Shown piece after piece: positions 16,494 through 22,628 of a DNA stretch of 32,624 bases; within the stretch, counting starts at the first letter, position 1, and each line of letters opens with the position of its first letter. The position numbers were made by a program, and so were the translations under genes. Below the pieces are notes generated by a model. That model worked only from the letters and a program-made list of their open reading frames with translations. It did not search any database and was not told the DNA's origin. This DNA comes from a virus: positions 1-32,624 of the IMG/VR virus record IMGVR_UViG_3300025671_000271, one strand, 5' to 3'.

Positions 16494-16630
16494 TGCCAAA
16501 AAAAGGTTTGTACTACAACATCAATCAGCGAAAGAAAAAAGGGATCAGTAGATCTAAAAAGAAATCTACTATCTCTGCTAAAGCATACAAGAATATGTTG
16601 ATGGGTTTTCCTAAGAAGAAGAAGTCTTAG
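16493..16630 (+). CDS. Tiny basic conserved phage protein ('MPKKGLYYNINQRKK' type)
   Basis: 45 residues: MPKKGLYYNINQRKKKG, ISRSKKKSTISAKAY and MLMGFPKKKKS. I recall the pattern PKKGLY.NI..RKK.G.SRSK.KSTIS..AY..M..GF as conserved across marine and alphaproteobacterial phages, always as a tiny protein of unknown function. It overlaps the previous gene by one base and ends convergent with a minus-strand gene whose stop lies within its last codons. Confidence 0.8.
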   Translation: MPKKGLYYNINQRKKKGISRSKKKSTISAKAYKNMLMGFPKKKKS

Positions 16631-16778
16631 TTAATCTTTTTATTTTAAACTCTAGCTGCCTAACATACAAACGCATATCATCTAGTTTGTGTTCAAGATC
16701 TTCGATCTTCAATCGATAACGAAGATGCCAATTAACTCCGACTATAGTATTTCTTTTAGTTCTTGAAACTCTTGCCAT
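16611..16778 (-). CDS. Small coiled-coil protein
   Basis: 55 residues from the ATG at 16778 (MARVSRTKRNTIVGVNWHLR), with an in-frame alternative at 16799. GGGATGGGGAG lies upstream of the chosen start and could serve as ribosome-binding site. The second half is a heptad coiled coil (KIEDLEHKLDDMRLYVRQLEFKIKRL). It overlaps the 3' end of the DnaA-like gene and appears to be the last gene of the leftward operon. Unknown function. Confidence 0.5.
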   Translation of the reverse strand: MARVSRTKRNTIVGVNWHLRYRLKIEDLEHKLDDMRLYVRQLEFKIKRLTKTSSS

Positions 16779-17230
16779 ATCGTTTGCTCCCCATCCCAAA
16801 ATCTTTGCTTGTTATGTTTCATTCGTAATGAATGTAAAACTGTGGTATGATCCTGTCCAAAAAATCTACCAATATTAGATAGGTTCATATTATATTTTTC
16901 ACTCAATAGATTGTGTATGATGTTTCTAACTCTCACTACATCTTGAGTTCTAATTTTAGAAAACAAATCTTTCTTACTCACTTGATACCTTTGGCAGACC
17001 TTATCAATAATTAAATATACTTTATCTTTAGGTACAGAATAGGAGTGAGCTATAATCTTTCTTGGTTTAAACTCTTGTTTAGTTTTGCTGATATGAAACT
17101 TGGCTAATCGATAGCCATTCTTAAAAGCATTCTTATAAATTAATTTTTCTTTCTTAGTTAAGCTAGAATAATGTCCAGCTTTCATGGCAAGTTTAATCTC
17201 TTTAAACTTTGTACTTTCAATTTTAGTCAT
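16742..17230 (-). CDS. DnaA domain IV-like DNA-binding protein without AAA+ domain
   Basis: 162 residues. Residues ~71-140 match bacterial DnaA domain IV, which reads DnaA boxes: a helix region with R94-x-Q-DVVRVRNIIHNLL, then NLSNIGRFFGQDHTTVLHSL, containing the diagnostic DHTTV at 127-131 in the helix-turn-helix. There is no ATPase domain; the first 70 residues are basic and helical (LTKKEKLIYKNAFKNGYRLAKF). It could bind host-type DnaA boxes on the phage genome to steer replication, or compete with host DnaA. AGGGGAT precedes the ATG. It is in the leftward recombination/replication operon, which supports a replication role. Confidence 0.8.
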   Translation of the reverse strand: MTKIESTKFKEIKLAMKAGHYSSLTKKEKLIYKNAFKNGYRLAKFHISKTKQEFKPRKIIAHSYSVPKDKVYLIIDKVCQRYQVSKKDLFSKIRTQDVVRVRNIIHNLLSEKYNMNLSNIGRFFGQDHTTVLHSLRMKHNKQRFWDGEQTIWQEFQELKEIL

Positions 17231-17278
17231 AGATCCCCTACAGATTTTATTGTTTTTTTATAATTTTTAAATTACTAA

Positions 17279-17446
17279 CTATTTATTAGCTAATAACTTT
17301 TCTTTCACCTGCTCAATTTGCCAAAGTAATTTATAAGAATCTTGTTGATACTTATTTACTTTATGTTTTGCTTCCAGGAACTTCTGATGTTTTTTCGCTT
17401 GAAGATCCTTTAGCTTTTGCAGGTGCATCTTGATGTTTTCCATCAT
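17279..17446 (-). CDS. Small helical protein overlapping the upstream gene
   Basis: 55 residues starting MMENIKMHLQKLKDLQAKK, helical and Lys/Gln-rich throughout. AAAGGAG precedes two consecutive ATGs; spacing favours the second (17443). It reads the last ~85 bases of the 17361-17606 gene in another frame, so those bases are coding twice. No family recognised. Confidence 0.5.
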   Translation of the reverse strand: MMENIKMHLQKLKDLQAKKHQKFLEAKHKVNKYQQDSYKLLWQIEQVKEKLLANK

Positions 17447-17606
17447 GCTCCTTTGTTACTTTTGCAAAATCAAATTTTAAATTTTCGATCTTGCATTCTA
17501 CAAACTCTCCTCTATTCGAGTTGTTTGCAGCTTTTTGTACATCATCAAAGAGTTCAATCATTTCAAAATGACATTCCCCATTAATAATTCGTTTGTACTT
17601 TGTCAT
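17361..17606 (-). CDS. Hypothetical early protein
   Basis: 81 residues. The first ~50 look folded (YKRIINGECHFEMIELFDDVQKAANNSNRGEFVECKIENLKF). The last ~28 are low-complexity Lys/Ala/Ser and lie over the next, out-of-frame gene, so they may be a disordered tail. Not recognised. The start overlaps the stop of the DUF6378-like gene upstream by 4 bases (ATGA), placing it in the operon. Confidence 0.6.
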   Translation of the reverse strand: MTKYKRIINGECHFEMIELFDDVQKAANNSNRGEFVECKIENLKFDFAKVTKEHDGKHQDAPAKAKGSSSEKTSEVPGSKT

Positions 17607-17899
17607 TTTTTATCCTGTTTGTCTATATCTTTTTTATGTAAACTAAATGTCATATCATTATAGATACTCATGTCGTGATAGTTATCAGCTTTATATCCTC
17701 TAGTTGATCTAAACAATTTGAGTGCCATCATAATATGACCTACTTGGTGTGGTTTTATTTTTGTTTTTAGATTGTCAGCAAGGACCAATGTAAACATTTC
17801 TGCTAACATATGGAAATTATATTGATAGTCTCCATAATCTTTTTCTCGATCTTGGACTATCTTATTTTTAATTTCTTTATCTAAATCTGTTACTTTCAT
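17603..17899 (-). CDS. DUF6378-like phage protein
   Basis: 98 residues with the conserved run DREKDYGDYQYNFHMLAEMF, then HQVGHIMMALKLFRSTRGYKADNYHDMSIY. In this family the R-x-x-x-YG start and the L-K-x-x-R-...-D-x-x-D helix are constant. The reaction is unknown; the His/Asp/Glu-rich helices have suggested a nucleotide-hydrolase-like all-alpha fold to me, but that is inference. An AAGG site precedes the ATG. It belongs to the leftward replication/recombination operon. Confidence 0.75.
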   Translation of the reverse strand: MKVTDLDKEIKNKIVQDREKDYGDYQYNFHMLAEMFTLVLADNLKTKIKPHQVGHIMMALKLFRSTRGYKADNYHDMSIYNDMTFSLHKKDIDKQDKK

Positions 17900-17939
17900 A
17901 CCTTGTTTTTAAAGGTGTGCCAAAGAAAAACAAAGAGGG

Positions 17940-18023
17940 ATTGGCTAGAAAGGGATAGAAGCCAAATTTTAAACCCAAAAAACTTCGACACACCATTGAT
18001 TACAATCTAGTATCGATTGTAAT
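17940..18023. other. Two inverted repeats at and after a gene end
   Basis: ATTACAATC (17999-18007) and GATTGTAAT (18015-18023) are perfect 9-base arms with a 7-base loop, covering the last codons of the leftward 18007-18345 gene. TTGGCT (17941-17946) pairs with AGCCAA (17960-17965). Neither is followed by a T tract on the minus strand, so they look more like mRNA processing or stabilising hairpins than terminators. Confidence 0.35.
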
Positions 18024-18345
18024 TGTTTTGTTTATAGTCTGAACCTTGACCTTTTGCAAATCTATTATTGCTTCCAAAAGATTTCTGCTGTCCGCTAGGC
18101 TTGGCAGATGTCGATCCAGAATTTGAAGGTGTCAAGACGACATTGATAATTCCTGTTGGATTACCTTGCTCATCAAGATCTTCAAATGCAGCTTGATTGT
18201 ACCATGCTTCTCCTATCTTTACTCCAAGTCTCCAGGTTTTACCCTCTGGACTTTTAGGATTAATTGGTGCAACAAATACTGGTCTGTTGTCTCCTGCTTG
18301 TTTGTCTGCGTTATGTGTAAGTTTTATATATATCTTATCACTCAT
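18007..18345 (-). CDS. Small protein of the recombination operon, possibly ssDNA-binding
   Basis: 112 residues. The N-terminal ~75 look like a beta-rich domain (KIYIKLTHNADKQ, RPVFVAPINPKSPEGKTWRLGVKIGEAWYNQAAFED, GIINVVLTPSN). The C-terminal ~38 are Ser/Gly/Gln/Asn-rich and disordered, ending in NNYNRY. A small beta domain with a flexible tail next to a recombination exonuclease and annealing protein suggests a single-strand-binding partner, but the classical acidic SSB tip is absent. It follows the ERF-type gene directly (the ERF gene's stop overlaps its ATG). No family recognised. Confidence 0.62.
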   Translation of the reverse strand: MSDKIYIKLTHNADKQAGDNRPVFVAPINPKSPEGKTWRLGVKIGEAWYNQAAFEDLDEQGNPTGIINVVLTPSNSGSTSAKPSGQQKSFGSNNRFAKGQGSDYKQNNYNRY

Positions 18346-19061
18346 TATATAACTCCTTGTTGGTTTAGTTTAGTCTCATGTACATCATACAAATCTGTGA
18401 CTTGTCGGTATACTCTGAGATTTTTATTAGGATCAAATAAGCTAGGATTTTCTTTTCTAAATTTCCTTAGAGCATAAATATCTTTAATAGATTTTATGGC
18501 ATCTCTTACTTGACTCATATCAATGTTCATATCAACATTGGCATGACCTGTACCACTTACTTTTTGTTGTGGAATATTGTTAGTAGGTTTAGTATTGCTT
18601 GGCTTAAAAAGTTTTGCTCCACTCTCTCTAGTGCTTTCTTTAACATTGTTTGTTCGAGTAGAGAAAGGACTAGCCTTGTAGCCATCATCATTATCCAAAC
18701 CTGTTTTTAAATTTAATGCGTTTAAGAAAGCATACTTCTTAGCATAACTCATACCATTACCTGTACCAAACTTATCTAAGTTTCCCATTGCACTACATCC
18801 TGTAATATCGACATAGCTTTCTGGGTTCTCAACATCGTGTATTCTCATTGAACAAGTAACCATGACAAAGTTTTCTTTAATCTCATTGGTGTAATTACAG
18901 ACAGGATATAATCCATTGTTTAGTAATGACTCCATTGCAACCTTTTGTACTTCATCATGTTGTAAAGGATTGAAGTGCATACCAGGAACTTTCTTTCCTT
19001 TTGCAACACCCCCCGCTTCACAAGCTGCTTTGTGTAGTTTTTGATATATGTTTGTTTTCAT
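18345..19061 (-). CDS. ERF-family single-strand annealing protein
   Basis: 238 residues from the ATG at 19061, preferred over one at 19076 because it forms a 4-base ATGA overlap with the exonuclease stop. The signature region GCSAMGNLDKFGTGNGMSYAKKYAFLNALNLKTGLDNDDG (~100-140) is that of ERF recombinases, which anneal complementary single strands in exonuclease-coupled recombination. The N-terminal part has IYQKLHKAACEAGGVAKGKK. The C-terminal ~90 residues are linker plus a helical tail. It pairs functionally with the adjacent PD-(D/E)XK exonuclease, like Red-type systems. Confidence 0.86.
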   Translation of the reverse strand: MKTNIYQKLHKAACEAGGVAKGKKVPGMHFNPLQHDEVQKVAMESLLNNGLYPVCNYTNEIKENFVMVTCSMRIHDVENPESYVDITGCSAMGNLDKFGTGNGMSYAKKYAFLNALNLKTGLDNDDGYKASPFSTRTNNVKESTRESGAKLFKPSNTKPTNNIPQQKVSGTGHANVDMNIDMSQVRDAIKSIKDIYALRKFRKENPSLFDPNKNLRVYRQVTDLYDVHETKLNQQGVI

Positions 19062-19972
19062 GCGTCTAACCCCCATAGTTGTTTGATTTGTTTTTTTTGA
19101 TCGTCTATTAAATCCCTATAATAAAAAGGATGATTTAATTCTGGTGGTTCTGCAAAGTTAGATAGCTTTTTAATATCCCCCTTACAGAATATAATTAATT
19201 GTTCCCAAGATATTATTCTTTGAACCATTAAATTGTATTGCTCTTCTAAATATTTTGGATTGAGTTGATAATATTCTTTATCAAAGATTTGATATTCATT
19301 TTCATTTACATAAACTAAGTGAGGTATTCTATTGGTACAATGATAATAGAATGCTACTTGTTTAATGTGCATTGGATCGGGTTCAGTTGGTAGTTGAGTA
19401 GTTGCCATGTAGTATTCATCCTTGTTTCTTTTTTTCTTTATGCTTGGTGGTTTTGTTTTTAACTCCATGAACTTTGTATTACTTTCATAATCGATACGAC
19501 CTATAATGTCATGGATCATTTCATCTTCCTTGCTAGACACATATCGTTCAGCGACTAACTTTTCACTACCAAATATTTCTTTAACTGCTTTCTCTACATT
19601 TTTAATTGTAGGATGTGCAGCTTCAATCATCATGTCTCTTGCAAGTTTATCCTTGTCATCCACAGGTGGTGTCAAGTTATTTATTTCATCTAATTCTTGT
19701 TGAAAGACATCATCATAATCTTTATTCTCTAAGGTTATTTTTTTATCGCCTTGAAATAAAATCTCACATAATAATCTTTGAGCTGTGTTGTTGGTTAGGT
19801 TTCCAAATGGTGCTTTGTATCGTATTAAAAAACTTCTTCTTAACTCTTGAGGTAAGGAATAGTTTAATAAAAATCTTGTAAAGTTTTGGGTTGAAGATGG
19901 AGACCAATGGTCCAGACCTTTACCCCCATTGAAGTTGGTAAAGTATTGTTTTAGGTTTTCTTTTGTAATCAT
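19058..19972 (-). CDS. PD-(D/E)XK exonuclease (RecB/Cas4-like recombination nuclease)
   Basis: 304 residues. The nuclease core is DMMIEAAHPTIKNVEKAVKEIFG, then IIGRIDYESNTKFMELKTK, giving D in GRID and E-L-K in the next strand. It is followed by TTQLPTEPDPMHIKQVAFYYH, the usual Q-x-x-x-Y helix of RecB-type nucleases. It should resect DNA ends to give single strands for the ERF protein next door. It is the first gene of the leftward operon, with an AAAGGA site before the ATG, and its expression is set by the divergent control region to its right. Confidence 0.82.
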   Translation of the reverse strand: MITKENLKQYFTNFNGGKGLDHWSPSSTQNFTRFLLNYSLPQELRRSFLIRYKAPFGNLTNNTAQRLLCEILFQGDKKITLENKDYDDVFQQELDEINNLTPPVDDKDKLARDMMIEAAHPTIKNVEKAVKEIFGSEKLVAERYVSSKEDEMIHDIIGRIDYESNTKFMELKTKPPSIKKKRNKDEYYMATTQLPTEPDPMHIKQVAFYYHCTNRIPHLVYVNENEYQIFDKEYYQLNPKYLEEQYNLMVQRIISWEQLIIFCKGDIKKLSNFAEPPELNHPFYYRDLIDDQKKQIKQLWGLDA

Positions 19973-20082
19973 TTTTTCCTTTGTTGTTTTTTACACAAAC
20001 TAACAGAATTAAATTAGTTGTCAAATAAAAAAACCATGCTATATAAATCCTGTTAGTATAATTAAAACAAAGGAGAAATTAA
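19973..20082. promoter_or_regulatory. Divergent control region with inverted operator-like repeat
   Basis: Between the leftward exonuclease operon and the rightward Cro-like gene. On the plus strand TTGTCA (20018-20023) and TATATA (20040-20045, spacer 16) or TATAAA (20042-20047, spacer 18) form a sigma70-like promoter. ACTAACAG (19999-20006) and CTGTTAGT (20050-20057) are an exact 8-base inverted pair that brackets it; their centres are 51 bp apart, near five helical turns. AAAGGAG then precedes the 20083 ATG. Confidence 0.55.
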
Positions 20083-20316
20083 ATGACACTAGCTGAATGG
20101 CGAAAGAAACAAAACATATCCCACTATACATTAGGACAAATGTTGGGATTTAGATCTATCAATCCTGCAACCAACTCGCAACGATATTGCCTTGAGAGTA
20201 AAGAAAAAAGATTTCCAAAACCAAGTACAGTAAAAAAGATATTGGAAGTGACTAAAGGTGAAGTTAAGATTGAAGATCTTTACAAGGCTTGGTGGGAATA
20301 TGAAAAAGCAAAGTAA
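20083..20316 (+). CDS. Cro/XRE-like helix-turn-helix regulator
   Basis: 77 residues. The start MTLAEWRKKQNISHYTLGQMLGF and the later R-Y-x-LESKEKRFPKPSTVKKILEVTKGEV follow the XRE/Cro plan: helix, turn, recognition helix, then the 'P...t..kI...t.g.v' region. It is the first gene of the rightward early operon and lies next to an operator-like inverted repeat in the divergent region, so it probably controls its own operon and the leftward recombination operon. A strong AAAGGAG site precedes the ATG. No full-length CI-type repressor is present in the window. Confidence 0.8.
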   Translation: MTLAEWRKKQNISHYTLGQMLGFRSINPATNSQRYCLESKEKRFPKPSTVKKILEVTKGEVKIEDLYKAWWEYEKAK

Positions 20317-20566
20317 TAAACTACCTTATAAAAAGGTAAGAATTATTTGGCAAGATATTTGTAGCTCATCAAATTGGTATGATGATCTTACTGATGTTGA
20401 TGACTTTAATTTTTCTTGGTGTGAGGACATAGGATATTTGTATGAAAAAACTCCTAAGAAGATTACCATATTTAGTAGTTATTCTTATGATGGTAATAAG
20501 TTATCTGTTGGTAATATATCTTGCTATCCAAGATGCGTAGTAAAAAAAATAATATACGAAAAATAA
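20300..20566 (+). CDS. Hypothetical early protein
   Basis: 88 residues from ATG 20300, chosen over 20258 because GGTGGGAA lies just upstream and the longer form would overlap the regulator more. Aromatic and acidic (SSSNWYDDLTDVDDFNFSWCEDIGYLYEK), then strands (KITIFSSYSYDGNKLSVGNI). It overlaps the Cro-like gene by 17 bases. Not recognised. Confidence 0.62.
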   Translation: MKKQSNKLPYKKVRIIWQDICSSSNWYDDLTDVDDFNFSWCEDIGYLYEKTPKKITIFSSYSYDGNKLSVGNISCYPRCVVKKIIYEK

Positions 20567-20567
20567 A

Positions 20568-20750
20568 ATGACTTACTCAACGATCTTTGAAGATGCTGAA
20601 TTAAAATCAGAATTAAAAAGATATAAAAGGGAAGTTGATAAGCTAAGAAAAATAATTGACATACTTGAAACTGATTTATCTGTCAAAGAGTATGAGATCA
20701 GACAACTAAAAGAAAGGCTAAATAAAAATGAGGTACGCAAAACATTTTGA
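20568..20750 (+). CDS. Small coiled-coil protein
   Basis: 60 residues, almost entirely a charged heptad coil (LKSELKRYKREVDKLRKIIDILETDL, then EYEIRQLKERL). It begins one base after the previous stop and overlaps the next gene by 23 bases. There is no clear ribosome-binding site, so expression probably depends on coupling. Function unknown. Confidence 0.55.
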   Translation: MTYSTIFEDAELKSELKRYKREVDKLRKIIDILETDLSVKEYEIRQLKERLNKNEVRKTF

Positions 20751-21111
20751 TAAGGACCTATACTCAAAGTGGCATAGGACCTTTGAAAAAATAGCAATGA
20801 TCGACATAGATTCTGTAGAAATATGTCAGAATAAAGGATGTTGGCAACCTTTAGCCTTGATCGAGACAGTATATGATACAGGAAACTATAAAAAATATAC
20901 TAACTCTATGCGTTGGTTAGGCAAAGCTGCTAATCTTCCTTGTTTCTTGGTGTTTTATAAAAAAATGACACAAGGTATGCTTGAGTTCAAAGTTCAGCGA
21001 CTAAGCACCCTCTATGAGCCTTTAATCGCTATGTCTCAAGAGGAGTGGGTAGGTATTTTAAGAGATATACAAGAACAACATCAGAAAGTATGTAAATATG
21101 CTAAAGACTAG
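20728..21111 (+). CDS. Hypothetical protein, possible degenerate PD-(D/E)XK-like fold
   Basis: 127 residues. The centre reads I-D26-I-D28-S-V-E-I...WQPLALIE46TVYD, then NSMRWLGKAANLPCFLVFYKK. This is the order of a PD-(D/E)XK nuclease (D, then hydrophobic strand with E, then a helix and a P-x-F-x-V-x-Y strand). The usual Lys two residues after the second acid is replaced by Val48, so it may be inactive or use another residue. Cys33 and Cys38 could bind a metal. It overlaps the winged-helix gene by 14 bases. The nuclease idea is inference from pattern only. Confidence 0.6.
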   Translation: MRYAKHFDKDLYSKWHRTFEKIAMIDIDSVEICQNKGCWQPLALIETVYDTGNYKKYTNSMRWLGKAANLPCFLVFYKKMTQGMLEFKVQRLSTLYEPLIAMSQEEWVGILRDIQEQHQKVCKYAKD

Positions 21112-21766
21112 GGGTTTTTTACACTTAACTTATAAGCTGTACCATTATTTAGACAAACTTGGCGAAAGAAAGGCAACTTGTTTATGTGTTTATCTTGCTT
21201 TGCTTAAATATGCTTGGAAAAAAAACGATTATGTCTGTCATATCCGACACTCAACTTTAGAAAAAGATACTATGCTTTCAAGACCTACAATCAAACGATG
21301 TCTTGACACTTTAGAGACTTTGAATGTCATAAAATCTGTTCGAGGAAAGTCTGGCAAGACCTATGCTGTAAATGATAAGTTTTTAAAGGAAGAAAAAGCT
21401 ATGATAGTAAATAATGAGCTATCTAATGTAAATAAAAGAGCTATATTAGAAGAAACAACATACCAATATAATAATATTAATAAAATTATAGGTATGTATA
21501 GATCAGATAAGGATAGAATGATCTTAGAACTAGCCAAGCTACCCCTGTCAGACCTTAAAGAAGATACTAACAATGTTTATTATTGTAAGTTAGCCATTCA
21601 AAAGAAAGAGGAACTTGCTCGTGAAAAAAATACAACTTATGTTAGTAGTGATAAGATTTTATCAGCTCTTAAAAAGATTGGAAAGATGTCCAACCCAAGA
21701 TACCGAGAGAAAGTAGAATTTAATAAACGAAACAACCTAGATTATAAAGGTAATCCTAAAAAATAA
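21098..21766 (+). CDS. Winged-helix, replication-initiator-like protein
   Basis: 222 residues. The N-terminal ~95 form a winged helix: LTYKLYHYLDKLGERKATCLCVYLALLKYAWKKNDYV, then HSTLEKDTMLSRPTIKRCLDTLETLNVI (recognition helix) and SVRGKSGKTYAV (wing). This HTH_36-like domain occurs in plasmid and phage replication proteins. The C-terminal half is helical and basic with no helicase or primase motif. With no polymerase in the window, it may bind the phage origin and recruit host factors; a transcription factor is the alternative. Confidence 0.7.
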   Translation: MLKTRGFLHLTYKLYHYLDKLGERKATCLCVYLALLKYAWKKNDYVCHIRHSTLEKDTMLSRPTIKRCLDTLETLNVIKSVRGKSGKTYAVNDKFLKEEKAMIVNNELSNVNKRAILEETTYQYNNINKIIGMYRSDKDRMILELAKLPLSDLKEDTNNVYYCKLAIQKKEELAREKNTTYVSSDKILSALKKIGKMSNPRYREKVEFNKRNNLDYKGNPKK

Positions 21767-21767
21767 C

Positions 21768-22184
21768 ATGGTTGGCAGACCAAAAAGAAAAGTTTTTTGT
21801 CAAGCTATTACTCGTAAAAGTATTCGAGAAGGTAAGCCTAGAAATTGTATGGCAAAGGGTTATTTGTGTGCAAATGGCAAATATTTATGTAGATTTCATG
21901 GATCACAAAATGTAGAAGGATTTAAAAGACCTAATTATACAGATGACTCAAGAAAAAAACAACTCAAAGCTCTTAAACAATTCAGAAACTACAGCGATGA
22001 ACAACTCGACCAATATTACCGAGAAAAAATTAAACGACAAATTGAATTTGGAGAAAAATCTACCTACCATACTCGATTCATTAATAGAAGGAAATACTCT
22101 AACGCATTGTATCGAATCCAAGATAACAAATCCATCGGGGATCAGCTTAAGCAAATTTTACAGCACATTAAAGAAAAATCCTGA
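21768..22184 (+). CDS. Small zinc-ribbon-like protein of the HGGxSTG type
   Basis: 138 residues. RKVFCQAITRKSIREGKPRNCMAKGYLCANGKYLCRFHGSQNVEGF carries the Cys/Cys-x-x-His-Gly arrangement of the small phage 'CRFHGGxSTG' proteins, often encoded just before small terminase. Here the motif reads CRFHGSQNVEG, a divergent form. The second half is a charged helix, and from 21943 onward its DNA is also read by the small-terminase-like gene in another frame. It begins one base after the winged-helix gene's stop. Confidence 0.72.
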   Translation: MVGRPKRKVFCQAITRKSIREGKPRNCMAKGYLCANGKYLCRFHGSQNVEGFKRPNYTDDSRKKQLKALKQFRNYSDEQLDQYYREKIKRQIEFGEKSTYHTRFINRRKYSNALYRIQDNKSIGDQLKQILQHIKEKS

Positions 22185-22479
22185 GCTTGAGCAACAAGTT
22201 TTAGATGCTCGTAAAATTGGAGTGCAAACTTTAATTGATAGATTGCTTGAGATTTTTATGCGTCAAGAATTAGAAAATCCAAATCAAATTTTATGGATAA
22301 GATCTAAAACTGATTTTGTTAAATGGGTTGCAGGTAAAATAACTGATCTTTATTCTGATAATAAGGTACAATCTGTTAAAACAGATCAATCTATTAAAAT
22401 TTCTTGGGAAGATAATCAGGATGATTTGATTGATGTGTCTGGGGATATAACTGATATACCCCCAGAAAATAAAGATTAA
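21943..22479 (+). CDS. Terminase small subunit-like protein
   Basis: 178 residues from ATG 21943; ATG 21997 is an alternative start and would shorten the overlap. Residues ~35-150 resemble small terminases of the Sf6/Terminase_5 kind: LPTILDSLIEGNTL..C, a helix-turn-helix with SLSKFYSTLKKNPELEQQVLDARKIGVQTLIDRLLEI, and WIRSKTDFVKWVAGKITDLYS. It would recognise the packaging site and hand DNA to the large subunit, which is 3 kb downstream beyond an opposite-strand cassette. The first 80 codons overlap the previous gene and encode a polar, probably disordered stretch rich in Asn, Ser, Thr and Lys. Confidence 0.7.
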   Translation: MTQEKNNSKLLNNSETTAMNNSTNITEKKLNDKLNLEKNLPTILDSLIEGNTLTHCIESKITNPSGISLSKFYSTLKKNPELEQQVLDARKIGVQTLIDRLLEIFMRQELENPNQILWIRSKTDFVKWVAGKITDLYSDNKVQSVKTDQSIKISWEDNQDDLIDVSGDITDIPPENKD

Positions 22480-22628
22480 TTTTTAATTATTTGTTTTAAA
22501 TATTTCTTTGCTTTGATTTTATCTTTAACAAAAATCCATCTTTCTTTTACAATTTTATTTAAAAAACTTTCTAATTCTTGATTAGAAAATTTTCTAATTT
22601 TTTGATTAGGATAATCTATAATATACAT
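22476..22628 (-). CDS. Small accessory protein 1 of the leftward cassette
   Basis: 50 residues: MYIIDYPNQKIRKFSNQELE, then a basic helix ending KAKKYLKQIIKN. An AAAGAGGTAAAAATG leader, like those of other genes in this cassette, makes it credible. Its stop overlaps the stop of the small-terminase-like gene on the other strand by two bases. Two near-identical palindromic half-repeats (22569-22609) lie inside it. Unknown function. Confidence 0.6.
   Translation of the reverse strand: MYIIDYPNQKIRKFSNQELESFLNKIVKERWIFVKDKIKAKKYLKQIIKN
22582..22597. repeat. Perfect 16-bp palindrome within a duplicated motif
   Basis: TTAGAAAATTTTCTAA is its own reverse complement. It sits between two near-identical copies of TTTCTAAT(T)..TTGATTAG (22569-22586 and 22591-22609), so the stretch is both a direct and an inverted repeat. 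It lies inside a small minus-strand gene near the end of the convergent small-terminase-like gene. Confidence 0.6.

Noticed and set aside
18007-18345. True SSB assignment
   Set aside because: The position and the flexible tail fit, but no OB-fold signature or acidic tip is clear, so it is left as a possibility only.
19991-19999. DnaA box near TTTTACACA
   Set aside because: It has at least two changes from TTATCCACA, and a single weak site in AT-rich DNA is expected by chance.
20083-20316. Lysogeny (CI-type) repressor
   Set aside because: The protein is only 77 residues, has no second domain, and no integrase or excisionase is present, so a Cro-like regulator is the better call.
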